Assembly: GCA_902500825.1 (NCBI GenBank)
Contig: CABVRX010000001.1
Coordinates: 208,548-272,547 of the forward strand
DNA length: 64,000 bases
Origin: an uncultured Nitrospira sp.
GTDB lineage: Bacteria; Nitrospirota; Nitrospiria; Nitrospirales; Nitrospiraceae
Direction of reading: 5' to 3'
Shown here: in pieces, positions 34,753 through 44,151 of the stretch
Layout: the number at the start of each line of letters is the position of its first letter
Position numbering within the stretch: position 1 is the stretch's first letter
Program-made: the position numbers and the translations under genes
The notes under the pieces: generated by a model
Seen by the model: only the letters and a program-made list of their open reading frames with translations
Told to the model about the DNA's origin: nothing
The model's database searches: none

Positions 34753-36339
34753 ATGCCGAAATCGAAAAAGGAACCAGAGAAGGCTAAAAACGGTGAGTCC
34801 TCAGGACTCGAAGCGAAACTCTGGGCTGCGGCAGATGCGCTGCGCAACAACATGGACGCAGCAGAGTACAAGCACGTTGTCCTTGGGTTGATTTTTCTCA
34901 AGTACATTTCCGACGCTTTCGAAGCGAAGCATGCTGAGCTTGACGCGCAGAGGAAACAGGGGGCTGATCCGGAAGATCCAGACGAATACAAGGCCGTGAG
35001 GATCTTCTGGGTGCCAAAAGAAGCGCGGTGGTCACATCTGAAAGCCAAGGCACCGCAGCCGACCATCGGCACGATCGTCGATGATGCGATGAGCGCCATC
35101 GAGCGGGATAACCCATCGCTGAAGGGAGTGCTACCCAAAGACTATGCCCGCCCGGGGCTCGACAAGCAGCGGCTTGGTCAGCTCATCAATCTCGTCTCTG
35201 ACATCGCGCTTGGTAGCCCGGCAGATCGTGCGAAGGACACACTTGGTCGCGTCTACGAGTACTTCCTCTCACAGTTCGCGAGTGCCGAGGGCAAGAAGGG
35301 TGGGCAGTTCTATACGCCGTCCCGCGTCGTGCGCGTGCTTGTCGAGATGCTGGCGCCCTATAAGGGACGAGTCTACGACCCCTGCTGCGGATCGGGTGGC
35401 ATGTTTGTGAGCAGCGAGAAGTTCATTGAAGCCCACAGCGGCAAGCTAGGGGATATCTCCATCTACGGACAGGAGTCCAACTACACGACCTGGCGACTCG
35501 CCAAGATGAACCTCGCCATCCGCGGCATTGACGCGCAGATCGCGCACGGCGACACATTCCACAACGATAAGCACCCGGACCTCAAGGCCGACTATGTGCT
35601 GGCCAACCCACCGTTCAACGACAGCGATTGGCGCGGCGAGCTGCTTAAGGACGACAAGCGCTGGGTCTACGGGACTCCGCCCACGGGCAATGCCAACTAC
35701 GCCTGGATGCAACACTTTATCCATCACCTGGCGCCGACCGGGCTTGCGGGGTTTGTGCTGGCCAACGGCTCAATGTCGTCAAACCAGTCAGGCGAAGGCG
35801 AGATCCGCAAGGCCATCATTGAAGCCGATCTCGTGGACTGCATGGTGGCGTTGCCGGGCCAGCTGTTTTACTCGACCCAGATTCCGGTGTGCCTGTGGTT
35901 TATCGCGCGCAACAAAAAGAACGGCCGCTTCCGAGATCGGCGTGGTGAAACCCTGTTCATCGATGCGCGCAAAATGGGGGCACTGATTGACCGGGTCCAT
36001 CGAGAGCTCAGTGAAGAGGAGATCGGGAAGATTGCCGGGACCTATCATCTCTGGCGCGGCGACAAAGAAGCGGTTCGCCCTTCGACAGGCTCAGGACGAA
36101 CCGCTTACGAGGACATCCCCGGCTTCTGCAAAGCCGCGAAGCTGGAAGAGATCCGCAAGCACGGTCACGTGCTCACCCCTGGCCGTTACGTCGGCGCAGA
36201 GGCCGTCCAAGACGACGGAGAGCCGTTCGATGAAAAGATGAAGCGACTCACCGCAACGCTGCGCGAGCAACAGAAGGAATCCGCGAAGCTCGATGCCGCC
36301 ATCGCCGCAAATTTGAAGGAGTTGGGGTATGGAGGGTAG
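34753..36339 (+). CDS. hsdM: Type I restriction-modification DNA methyltransferase, HsdM
   Basis: A 528-residue N6-adenine methyltransferase. The HsdM N-terminal helical domain ([20 protein letters not shown]) is followed by the SAM-binding motif [12 protein letters not shown] and the catalytic motif [12 protein letters not shown]. Two HsdM with one HsdS would form the modification complex that protects host DNA. Codons inside a palindromic insert at 36068-36106 add [10 protein letters not shown] near residue 440 without breaking the frame. GGAGAGC before the ATG serves as ribosome site. It opens a one-strand operon running to hsdR. Confidence 0.95.
   Translation: MPKSKKEPEKAKNGESSGLEAKLWAAADALRNNMDAAEYKHVVLGLIFLKYISDAFEAKHAELDAQRKQGADPEDPDEYKAVRIFWVPKEARWSHLKAKAPQPTIGTIVDDAMSAIERDNPSLKGVLPKDYARPGLDKQRLGQLINLVSDIALGSPADRAKDTLGRVYEYFLSQFASAEGKKGGQFYTPSRVVRVLVEMLAPYKGRVYDPCCGSGGMFVSSEKFIEAHSGKLGDISIYGQESNYTTWRLAKMNLAIRGIDAQIAHGDTFHNDKHPDLKADYVLANPPFNDSDWRGELLKDDKRWVYGTPPTGNANYAWMQHFIHHLAPTGLAGFVLANGSMSSNQSGEGEIRKAIIEADLVDCMVALPGQLFYSTQIPVCLWFIARNKKNGRFRDRRGETLFIDARKMGALIDRVHRELSEEEIGKIAGTYHLWRGDKEAVRPSTGSGRTAYEDIPGFCKAAKLEEIRKHGHVLTPGRYVGAEAVQDDGEPFDEKMKRLTATLREQQKESAKLDAAIAANLKELGYGG
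36068..36106. repeat. Short palindromic element inside hsdM
   Basis: Perfect 10-base arms (AAGCGGTTCG / CGAACCGCTT) flank the core TTCGACAGGCTCAGG. This core recurs as a dispersed palindrome in many unrelated bacterial genomes. It lies within the hsdM coding region at a loop-like site and is read in frame as RPSTGSGR. Confidence 0.75.
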
Positions 36340-36390
36340 GCGGATGGAGTCGGCGGTACTGGTGGGACTCGGATCACGAGGGCAAGCGGC

Positions 36391-36813
36391 ATGATTGATT
36401 ACGACAAGCTTCAGAAAGCGCTCAAGCATCTGGAATTGCAATACGCCAACCACAAGCAGGCGCAGACCCGTCCCGAACTCACCGAGATCGATCGTGAAGC
36501 GATCGCGGAATCTGTGATCCGGCGATTTGAAACTTGCTACGACACCCTGTGGAAAGACCTCAAACGGTACCTCATCGAAGAAATCGGTTTGCCGGATGTT
36601 CCCAACAGTCCCAAGCCACTGTGGAAGCTGGCCGGACAGAATGATCTCTTTGCGTCTTCTGTGGAGCAGTGGCTCAAGTACGCCGATGCCCGCACCAGCA
36701 CGGCTCATGACTACAGCGGGAAAAAGGCAAAAGAAACCCTCTCCCTCATGGGTGACTTCATCGACGATGCCATCGGCCTCTACCAGACGATGTCGGGAGC
36801 CACGTGGGAATGA
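36391..36813 (+). CDS. HepT-like HEPN toxin (HI0074-type)
   Basis: A 140-residue, all-helical protein of the nucleotidyltransferase substrate-binding (HI0074) group of HEPN proteins. The HEPN ribonuclease motif RX4HXY is intact: R101-TSTA-H106-D-Y108. In HepT toxins R and H cut RNA, and the Tyr is the residue that the MntA antitoxin AMPylates to switch the toxin off. Its last codons overlap the next gene (ATGA), whose first domain is that transferase, so toxin and antitoxin are translationally coupled. It lies 51 bases after hsdM. GAGGG eight bases before the ATG is a good ribosome site. Toxicity is inferred from motifs only. Confidence 0.88.
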   Translation: MIDYDKLQKALKHLELQYANHKQAQTRPELTEIDREAIAESVIRRFETCYDTLWKDLKRYLIEEIGLPDVPNSPKPLWKLAGQNDLFASSVEQWLKYADARTSTAHDYSGKKAKETLSLMGDFIDDAIGLYQTMSGATWE

Positions 36814-38528
36814 CCGATGCGATAGATCTCACGACAAAGCAGCGCAGCCAGTTGAGCGCGCTCTTGCGCCGGTTTCTTCCCGGTGTCGCCGTGTGGGCCT
36901 ATGGTTCTCGTGTGAAATGGACCGCCCGTCCTAATTCTGACCTCGACCTCGTTGCCTTTGCCGTTCCCGCCCAACGCCATCAGGTGGGTGATCTCAAAGA
37001 TGCCCTTGCCGAAAGCAATCTGCTCTTTCCGGTGGATCTCCACGTCTGGGATGATGTACCAGAACGTTTCCGCGAGATCATTCGCAAGGACTATGTGGTG
37101 GTGCAGGAGGCCAAACAGCCGGATAGTAGACCAAGTATGCCGGGTGAGTCTTCTGTAGTCCATATTCCTTCAATAGCCGTCCCGCTGCCGTCTGATTGGC
37201 GATGGGAACGACTCGATGAAGTCTGTGATGGCGTCTTTGATTGTCCTCACTCGACCCCTGTGTTGACGGCGGATGGCCCTTTTGTTGTTCGCTCTCAAGA
37301 CATGAGGACCGGTGTGTTCCGCATGGAGGAGGCTGGGCATGTATCTGAGGACACATATCAAAAGCGAATCGTTCGGGCAGAGCCAAAATATGGCGATCTT
37401 TTTTACAGCCGTGAAGGTACTTATTTTGGAATTGCAGCGGAGGTGCCTACTGGTATTCGTGTTTGCCTTGGGCAACGCATGGTTCTTCTCCGTCCAAAGC
37501 TCTCTAAGTGCAATCACCGTTTTCTTCGATACTGGCTGAACTCTCCTGTTATGGCTTCCCATACGCATGGGCATAGAGACGGCACAGTAGCCGAACGGCT
37601 AAATCTTCCGACCATCCGCCAACTACCTGTAGCTGTTCCACCGCTCTATGAGCAACGCGCCATCGCCCACATCCTCGGTACGCTGGACGACAAGATCGAG
37701 CTGAACCGGCGAATGAACGAAACGCTGGAGGCGATGGCGCGGGCGCTCTTTAAGTCATGGTTCGTGGACTTTGACCCAGTCCGCGCCAAGGCCGAAGGCC
37801 GCGACCCTGGCCTGCCTCAGCCCCTTGCTGACCTCTTCCCGAATTCCTTCGAAGACTCAGAGCTAGGAGAGATTCCGAAGGGGTGGGATGTGGGAACGGT
37901 TGCAGACATGTCAGCGCTAAATCCTGAAGTGTGGTCGAAGATGACCCGACCGAATCAGATCCGATACGTCGATCTTTCCAATACAAAGTGGGGTCGTATT
38001 GAAGCAGTCAGCATGTACCGGGAAACCGACGCACCAAGCCGAGCACAGCGAGTGCTGAGGCACCGCGACACAATCGTCGGGACGGTGCGTCCAGGAAATG
38101 GCTCCTACGCTCTCGTCACAGAGGATGGACTCACTGGTAGTACGGGTTTCGCTGTTCTACGACCGATACGTCCGGAATACGCTGAATTCGTGTATCTCGC
38201 CGCAACGGCATCCGAGAACATCGAGGCATTATCTCATCTATCAGATGGCGGCGCTTATCCAGCGGTGCGCCCTGAAGTCGTCGCTGCGACGCAGATTGTG
38301 CGACCCACCGATCAGGTGATCGACATGTTTTCCCAAGTGACTGCACCCCTTTTTTTAAGGATGTCCCAGAATGAGTGCGAATCCCGCAATCTCTTTGCTC
38401 TCCGCGACACGCTGCTGCCCAAACTCATCTCCGGCGAGCTGCGACTAAAGGACGCGGAGCTGTTGCTACAGAAGCGCGTCTCTTGCGAGGTGAGATCGAG
38501 TAATGCGGTCGCAGAGCTTGGAGACTGA
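36810..38528 (+). CDS. hsdS: MntA-type nucleotidyltransferase fused to type I specificity subunit HsdS
   Basis: A 572-residue fusion. Residues about 1-105 are a minimal nucleotidyltransferase with the full antitoxin motif GSX10DXD (G32-S33 ... D44-L-D46) and a third acid in FPVDLHVWDD (D76). From about residue 120 it is a normal HsdS: first target-recognition domain (SDWRWERLDEVCDG), central conserved region (YEQRAIAHILGTLDDKIELN, then ALFKSWFVDFDPVRAK), second target-recognition domain (GEIPKGWDVGTV) and terminal repeat (LRDTLLPKLISGELRL). Start ATG 36810 overlaps the HepT stop. No stop or frameshift separates the halves. The fusion would let HsdS carry the activity that silences HepT. Confidence 0.9.
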   Translation: MTDAIDLTTKQRSQLSALLRRFLPGVAVWAYGSRVKWTARPNSDLDLVAFAVPAQRHQVGDLKDALAESNLLFPVDLHVWDDVPERFREIIRKDYVVVQEAKQPDSRPSMPGESSVVHIPSIAVPLPSDWRWERLDEVCDGVFDCPHSTPVLTADGPFVVRSQDMRTGVFRMEEAGHVSEDTYQKRIVRAEPKYGDLFYSREGTYFGIAAEVPTGIRVCLGQRMVLLRPKLSKCNHRFLRYWLNSPVMASHTHGHRDGTVAERLNLPTIRQLPVAVPPLYEQRAIAHILGTLDDKIELNRRMNETLEAMARALFKSWFVDFDPVRAKAEGRDPGLPQPLADLFPNSFEDSELGEIPKGWDVGTVADMSALNPEVWSKMTRPNQIRYVDLSNTKWGRIEAVSMYRETDAPSRAQRVLRHRDTIVGTVRPGNGSYALVTEDGLTGSTGFAVLRPIRPEYAEFVYLAATASENIEALSHLSDGGAYPAVRPEVVAATQIVRPTDQVIDMFSQVTAPLFLRMSQNECESRNLFALRDTLLPKLISGELRLKDAELLLQKRVSCEVRSSNAVAELGD

Positions 38529-38530
38529 TA

Positions 38531-39763
38531 GTGAGAGACGAACGAAACTATCTATTCTGCGAACACGACCTTGGCGCAGTTTTAAGCAACCAAGCTAACA
38601 AGATGGTCGGTGAGATCGACTCCATGGACCCCAATGCCTTACTGAATGCCAGTGTTCAGAGCCTAACTGAGGCTCTTGCAGACAAATACAAGGTCGGGAT
38701 GATTCAGCTCAAAGAAGACCAGATCACTGTGGAGCAGATAGAGGCATCGATTGATGTCAGCGGAGACCCATTCAGGGTGATCTTCGATAGGAATGAGCCA
38801 TTCTATGTGAAGGGAACTGGTATCTCGTTCTATATCCCATTCGATGGCGATAAAGAATTGTTCAAGTGCAAGCCAGCTACATATACCTTGAACCCTCCTC
38901 ACGGTTCTGTACGAGGTAATGAGCTCATTCTCTATTACCAAAGGACCGACCACAACGCTGAAGCCATCAAGTCGACATTTGAAAATGAGATCGGGCGTAT
39001 TCGGCAATATTTGCAATGGATATCAGGTGACGTTTCACAATTCAATCAATCACTGACCAGCAGCGCCAAAAGTCATATCGAGGAGCGCCGCAGCAAACTT
39101 TTAAGGGACCGAGGGCTTGTGAGCGCTCTCGGGTTTCCGCTTCGGCGTAGAGAAGGCGTACCTCAGACCTATACAGCACCAGCAGTGCGACGCAAGACCC
39201 CTGTTTCAAGACCGGTCGAACGTAGTGCTCCGTTCAAGCCAGAACCCGCCTTGGAGATGCAAGAGTATGAGCACATCCTTTCGGTGGTCTCTAACATGGT
39301 AGCTGTGATGGAGAGAAGCCCAAAGGCTTTCTCTGGCATGGGAGAAGAAGACTTGAGACAACATTTTTTGGTTCAACTAAATGGGCACTATGAAGGACAG
39401 GCAACTGGAGAAACTTTCAATTTCGAAGGAAAGACCGACATTCTTATTCGTGTAGAAAGCAAGAACATCTTCATCGCCGAATGTAAGTTCTGGAGAGGCC
39501 CTGAGACATTTTCACAAGCATTGGATCAATTGCTGGGCTATGCGACCTGGCGGGACAGCAAGCTGGCCTTGTTGATCTTCAATAGAGAACGGCAACTTTC
39601 CACAGTGCTTTCCAAGATACCCGAACTCGTGAAAGCCCATGGGTGCTTCAAGCGACACGTCACCTATGGAACAGAAACGGGTTTCCGTTTTGTCATGCGA
39701 CATAAGGATGATTCGGAGAGAGAAATGACATTGACAGTCTTAATTTTCGAAGTGCCGGCATAG
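38531..39763 (+). CDS. Restriction-operon protein with a PD-(D/E)XK-like motif
   Basis: A 410-residue protein of unknown family, lodged between hsdS (2 bases) and hsdR (11 bases). Residues about 1-160 form a mixed domain ([20 protein letters not shown]). A basic Pro-rich linker follows ([20 protein letters not shown]). The last 160 residues contain [20 protein letters not shown], where D...ECK fits the D-(E)XK arrangement of restriction-like nucleases, followed by [20 protein letters not shown]. It may be a nuclease or an effector of the operon. GTG 38531 is the start by position. Confidence 0.75.
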   Translation: MRDERNYLFCEHDLGAVLSNQANKMVGEIDSMDPNALLNASVQSLTEALADKYKVGMIQLKEDQITVEQIEASIDVSGDPFRVIFDRNEPFYVKGTGISFYIPFDGDKELFKCKPATYTLNPPHGSVRGNELILYYQRTDHNAEAIKSTFENEIGRIRQYLQWISGDVSQFNQSLTSSAKSHIEERRSKLLRDRGLVSALGFPLRRREGVPQTYTAPAVRRKTPVSRPVERSAPFKPEPALEMQEYEHILSVVSNMVAVMERSPKAFSGMGEEDLRQHFLVQLNGHYEGQATGETFNFEGKTDILIRVESKNIFIAECKFWRGPETFSQALDQLLGYATWRDSKLALLIFNRERQLSTVLSKIPELVKAHGCFKRHVTYGTETGFRFVMRHKDDSEREMTLTVLIFEVPA

Positions 39764-39774
39764 CAAGCTACAAG

Positions 39775-42700
39775 ATGGGCCATACTTTCACCGAATCTGT
39801 TGTCGAAGACGCCGCCCTCGGCTGGCTCGAAGCGCAGGGCTACCAGGTGCTTCACGGGCCAGACATCGCGGCAGGCGAACCCCACGCCGAACGCGGTGAC
39901 CAGAACTACCGTGATGTGGTTCTCGATCGGCGGCTGCGCCAAGCGCTGGTGCGGCTGAATCCGGAGCTTCCTTTTGAAGCCATCGAGGACGCATTTCGCA
40001 AACTCACTCGGTCTGAGGCTCCTTCTTTGATTGAGCGGAACCGCGCTGTTTATCGGATGCTTGTGGACGGAGTGAACGTTGAGTATCGGCGAAAAGACGG
40101 CTCGATTGCCGGAGCGCAAGCACGGGTGATCGACTTCGACAAGCCCGAGAACAACGACTGGCTCGCCGTGAATCAGTTCACGGTTTCGGAGGGGCAGCAC
40201 ACTCGGAGACCGGACGTCGTCCTCTTCGTGAATGGGTTGCCACTTGCAGTCATTGAGCTGAAGAACCCGGCGGATGAAGACGCCACGATTTGGAGTGCCT
40301 ACCAACAGCTCCAGACTTACCAGGCACAGATTCCCTCCTTTTTCTCTATCAATGTGGCGCTGATCATTTCTGACGGTGTCCAAGCTCGCATTGGGGCTCT
40401 TGGGGCTGGGAAGGAATGGTTTAAACCTTGGCGTACGATTACGGGCACTCAGGACGCGGCGCCCACGATTTCCGAGCTGCAAGTGGTCCTGGAAGGAATC
40501 TTTGAAAAACGCCGGTTCCTCGACTTGGTGCGGCATTTCGTTGTGTTCGAAGACGAGGGCCAAGGAAAGCTCATTAAGAAGATGGCGGGCTATCATCAGT
40601 TCCATGCGGTGAATGTGGCTGTCGAGGAAACCTTGCGGGCAGCCCGCCGTGCGGCAGAGCATCGAGCCGCCGATCCCTTGGGTCAATACAAGTCTGGGTA
40701 TCAGCCGGGTGGTGAACCAGGCGATCGACGGGTGGGAGTGGTGTGGCATACGCAGGGATCGGGAAAGAGTCTCACGATGGCCTTCTATGCGGGGCGGGTC
40801 ATCCTGCATCCGACGATGGCGAACCCAACCATCGTCGTGCTCACTGATCGCAATGATCTTGACGATCAACTCTTCGGGACATTTGCTCGGTGCCGTGAGC
40901 TGCTCCGACAGGACCCAGTTCAGGCAACCGACCGGGCTGACTTACGCACAAAGTTGAGCGTAGCTTCCGGTGGCGTGGTGTTTACCACCATTCAGAAGTT
41001 TTTCCCTGAAGAAAGAGGCGATCGGCACCCCGTGCTGTCCGATCGCAGGAACATCGTCGTGATCGCGGACGAAGCCCATCGGAGCCAGTATGACTTCATC
41101 GATGGCTTTGCTCGCCACATGCGTGACGCGTTGCCTCACGCCTCGTTCATCGGATTTACCGGAACGCCGATCGAAAAGACCGATGCCAATACCAGAGCGG
41201 TCTTTGGCGACTACATCAGCATCTATGACATTCAGCGGGCGGTCATCGATAAGGCGACCGTTCCTATCTACTACGAGAGCCGGCTCGCGAAGCTCGAACT
41301 CAAGGCGTCGGAGCGGCCAAAGATCGACCCCAAGTTTGAAGAGGCGACTGAGGGGGAAGAAGTCGAGCGGAAGGAGAAGCTCAAAACCAAGTGGGCGCAG
41401 CTGGAAGCCGTGGTGGGATCGGAAAATCGGATCAAATTGATCGCGCGAGACCTCGTCGATCACTTCGAAGATCGCCTTGCGGCAATGGATGGCAAGGCGA
41501 TGGTGGTATGCATGAGCCGACGGATCTGTGTGGAGCTGTATCGAGAGATTGCCGCCCTGCGCCCACACTGGCATGCCGATGCGGATGACCAAGGCTCGAT
41601 GAAGGTGATTATGACCGGCTCGGCCTCCGACCCGATCGAGTGGCAGGGCCATATCCGGAATAAGAAACGCCGCGAGGACATGGCGCTCCGGTTCCGTGCC
41701 CCCAAGGACCCCTTTCGGCTCGTCATTGTTCGCGACATGTGGCTGACTGGGTTTGACGCGCCGAGTCTCCATACGATGTACCTCGATAAGCCGATGCGAG
41801 GTCATGGGCTGATGCAGACCATTGCGCGTGTAAACCGAGTGTTCAAAGATAAGCCTGGCGGATTGGTCGTGGACTACCTCGGCCTCGCCGACGAACTGAA
41901 GCAAGCTCTTGCAACCTACACAGAAAGCGGTGGGACGGGTAAGACAGCGATTGACCAAGCCGAAGCCGTCGCGGTGATGCTGGAGAAGTATGAAATCTGC
42001 CGAGGTCTCTTCGGTTCATACAGCACGTCTGCCGGCATGGTGAGAGGCTTTGACTGGTCGCCATGGATGACTGGAAAGCCTCAAGAGCGACTCTCAGTCT
42101 TGCCTGCTGCACAAGAGCATATCTTGAAGCAGCAAGATGGGAAGGCGCGCCTCCTTCACGCCGTCACGGATCTTTCGCAGGCGTTTGCGCTGGCTGTGCC
42201 GCATGAGGAGACCTTCCGGATTCGAGATGATGTGGGCTTTTTTCAAGCCGTTCGTGCGGTGCTGGCGAAGAGCGCCTCAGGCGAGCAGAAGACGGATGAA
42301 GAACTCGACCATGCCATTCGCCAGATCATTTCAAAGGCGGTGATGTCCGACAAGATCGTGGACATCTTCGCTGCCGCTGGGCTCAAGAAGCCGGATCTCT
42401 CGATCCTCTCCGATGAGTTCCTCGCCGAAGTGCGAGAAATGCCCCAGAAGAACTTGGCTGTCGAACTGTTGCGGAAGCTGCTGAGCGGCGAGGTCAAGGT
42501 GCGGTCTCGCAAGAATGTGGTGCAGGCGAAGTCCTTTGCCGAAATGTTGGAGCAGGCGGTGCGGAAGTACCAGAACCGGGCGATTGAAGCCGCACAAGTC
42601 ATCGAGGAGATGATAGGCTTGGCCAAAGATATGCGCCTTGCTCACGAGCGAGGGGAGCGGCTTGGTCTCACCGAGGAAGAAATGGCCTTCTATGACGCGC

Positions 42701-42948
42701 TCGAAACCAACGACAGCGCGGTGAAGGTGCTTGGGGATGAGACGCTACGGATCATCGCGCGCGAAGTGGCGGAAGCTGTCCGTAATAATGTGACGATTGA
42801 CTGGACGGTTCGGGAGAACGTCCGCGCTCAGTTACGAGTCATAGTGAAGCGCATCCTCAGGAAGTATGGCTACCCTCCTGACAAACAGGAAAAAGCGACG
42901 CAAACTGTATTGGAGCAGGCGGAGGTACTGTGCAGTGAAGTCCTGTGA
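39775..42948 (+). CDS. hsdR: Type I restriction endonuclease subunit HsdR
   Basis: A 1057-residue motor and nuclease subunit that translocates unmodified DNA and cuts it at a distance. The nuclease domain has [19 protein letters not shown] (PD...ELK). The SF2 translocase has Walker [17 protein letters not shown] box [17 protein letters not shown], and the helicase C motifs including [11 protein letters not shown]. The C-terminal helical domain would bind the methylase complex. It appears intact and ends the operon, so the restriction system is probably functional. Long open frames on the minus strand across it are shadows. Confidence 0.95.
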   Translation: MGHTFTESVVEDAALGWLEAQGYQVLHGPDIAAGEPHAERGDQNYRDVVLDRRLRQALVRLNPELPFEAIEDAFRKLTRSEAPSLIERNRAVYRMLVDGVNVEYRRKDGSIAGAQARVIDFDKPENNDWLAVNQFTVSEGQHTRRPDVVLFVNGLPLAVIELKNPADEDATIWSAYQQLQTYQAQIPSFFSINVALIISDGVQARIGALGAGKEWFKPWRTITGTQDAAPTISELQVVLEGIFEKRRFLDLVRHFVVFEDEGQGKLIKKMAGYHQFHAVNVAVEETLRAARRAAEHRAADPLGQYKSGYQPGGEPGDRRVGVVWHTQGSGKSLTMAFYAGRVILHPTMANPTIVVLTDRNDLDDQLFGTFARCRELLRQDPVQATDRADLRTKLSVASGGVVFTTIQKFFPEERGDRHPVLSDRRNIVVIADEAHRSQYDFIDGFARHMRDALPHASFIGFTGTPIEKTDANTRAVFGDYISIYDIQRAVIDKATVPIYYESRLAKLELKASERPKIDPKFEEATEGEEVERKEKLKTKWAQLEAVVGSENRIKLIARDLVDHFEDRLAAMDGKAMVVCMSRRICVELYREIAALRPHWHADADDQGSMKVIMTGSASDPIEWQGHIRNKKRREDMALRFRAPKDPFRLVIVRDMWLTGFDAPSLHTMYLDKPMRGHGLMQTIARVNRVFKDKPGGLVVDYLGLADELKQALATYTESGGTGKTAIDQAEAVAVMLEKYEICRGLFGSYSTSAGMVRGFDWSPWMTGKPQERLSVLPAAQEHILKQQDGKARLLHAVTDLSQAFALAVPHEETFRIRDDVGFFQAVRAVLAKSASGEQKTDEELDHAIRQIISKAVMSDKIVDIFAAAGLKKPDLSILSDEFLAEVREMPQKNLAVELLRKLLSGEVKVRSRKNVVQAKSFAEMLEQAVRKYQNRAIEAAQVIEEMIGLAKDMRLAHERGERLGLTEEEMAFYDALETNDSAVKVLGDETLRIIAREVAEAVRNNVTIDWTVRENVRAQLRVIVKRILRKYGYPPDKQEKATQTVLEQAEVLCSEVL

Positions 42949-43254
42949 GGAGGATAGGTCGGGAACGATTTTTTGCTCATCTTATCCTGACCACCTTCAT
43001 TGAGGTTATGGAATTGGTGAACGAGAAGCAGACGCAAAGAGGACTGACGCTCTATCGATTGAATTTGGAGTTTCACCGCGAGTGAGACTGTTCGCTCTCG
43101 CCCATAAAGCTCGTCACGCATAAAGGTGCCTGACATTTTGTTCATCACTCACAGTCTTGTCATGCTGGTTCTCAATCTCGGCTCACATCTGCCTCTTGCG
43201 ATGCATCGGAGCACCATAGGAAACAATCGTGTGTTATAAGAAAAGAGAACCACT
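42949..43254. other. Intergenic stretch downstream of hsdR
   Basis: About 305 bases without a credible gene. A T-run (GATTTTTTGC) lies about 20 bases after hsdR without a clear hairpin. The promoter for the DUF202 gene should lie near its right end. I see nothing else. Confidence 0.45.
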
Positions 43255-43544
43255 ATGGACATGCAGATTCGAGATCAGCTGGCGCGGCAGAGGACTGAGT
43301 TGGCCAATGAACGAACGTTGTTAGCCTATATCAGAACTTCGCTGGGTTTCGTGATTGTAGGCGTACCGGCTCTCTGGTGGGTCACCCACCCCTATGTGCA
43401 AGGCCTGGGAGCGTTGTCCTGGCAGCAGGACTAGCTTGTCTCGTCTTGGGGATACATCGGTTTGTTGAAGTCAAACAGATGATCGCACGAGAATTCGCCT
43501 CACAGGAAGGAAGTACGCAGGTCGACCGCAGTAGCGCTGCTTAA
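43255..43544 (+). pseudogene. DUF202 membrane protein, frameshifted
   Basis: The first 55 or so codons match DUF202: QLARQRTELANERTLLAYIR followed by TSLGFVIVGVPAL, a membrane helix. The frame then runs into TAG at 43432-43434. The expected second half (VLAAGLACLVLGIHRFVEVK) continues in another frame from about 43416 and ends at TAA 43542-43544. A single net one- or two-base change near 43410-43420 explains this. The result is a 59-residue protein with one helix instead of about 95 residues with two. A sequencing error cannot be excluded. Confidence 0.75.
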
Positions 43545-44137
43545 CGGCCGGTAGAAGATTTCATCAGACTGTCGGCCTGTGGGGGGAGGAATCCCTGGTA
43601 ACCTCTGTGCCGCTCAGCCAACTCTAAGACGGAAAATGGCTGCCCGTCGACGGTTTCCGGTGCGGAAAAGATTTGTCTGAGCGGTCCGCCCGAAGCGCCG
43701 ACGATGTTTCCTGCAAAGACCACACCTTTTTGCTGAAGTCGAGCGACGGCCTGTTCAATGTCTTCTACGCGAACTGCAACATGGTGAAACACCATGTCAC
43801 CGAATTTGTTGACCCAACCGGGAATGATACTGGTTTTGCCCCGTTCATCGGGGTAGGCCTGGTCTACGAAGAGGGCAGGGTAGCCGACCTTGCGGTAGAC
43901 TTTCGCATACCAATCGTCGTACTGCAGGGTTTCATCATAGTTGTAGCCTAACTTCACAAATGGTTCAGCCCCACGATCGATGTCGAGCGTTCGAATCGTG
44001 ACATGATCGATGACGGGCCAGAAACCCACCCCGGTCTCGTCAAGCATGGCCTTCAGGACTCCTGCCGCTCGGTTACGCGCGACATAGGTCCCGACCATTT
44101 TTCCCAGCAGATCATCGAGGTCACGAGCCTGATCCAT
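43541..44137 (-). CDS. VOC-superfamily protein, DUF1338-like, in lysine operon
   Basis: A 198-residue two-module vicinal-oxygen-chelate protein. Candidate metal ligands lie in VIDHVTIRTLDID, VFHHVAVRVEDIEQA and PFSVLELAERHRGYQGFLP. The first motif resembles the start of DUF1338/HglS proteins, which turn 2-oxoadipate into 2-hydroxyglutarate in lysine breakdown, although those enzymes are about twice as long. Its place at the end of a lysine-to-aminoadipate operon makes a 2-oxoadipate dioxygenase role an attractive inference; a glyoxalase or HPPD-like role is possible. ATG 44137 has AAGG upstream; TTG 44155 would overlap the previous stop. Confidence 0.7.
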   Translation of the reverse strand: MDQARDLDDLLGKMVGTYVARNRAAGVLKAMLDETGVGFWPVIDHVTIRTLDIDRGAEPFVKLGYNYDETLQYDDWYAKVYRKVGYPALFVDQAYPDERGKTSIIPGWVNKFGDMVFHHVAVRVEDIEQAVARLQQKGVVFAGNIVGASGGPLRQIFSAPETVDGQPFSVLELAERHRGYQGFLPPQADSLMKSSTGR

Positions 44138-44151
44138 CGTCGTACCTTGTT

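Noticed and set aside
36804..36920. The nucleotidyltransferase-HsdS join as an annotation artefact of two genes
   Set aside because: The frame is continuous from ATG 36810 to 38528 with no stop and no alternative start with a ribosome site at the join. It was kept as a true fusion.
39664..40869. A 401-codon open frame on the minus strand across the start of hsdR
   Set aside because: The plus strand carries an intact HsdR with all motifs. The minus frame has odd composition, no domain and no ribosome site.
40942..41958. A 338-codon open frame on the minus strand inside hsdR
   Set aside because: Same reason: it mirrors the codon bias of HsdR and shows no protein features.
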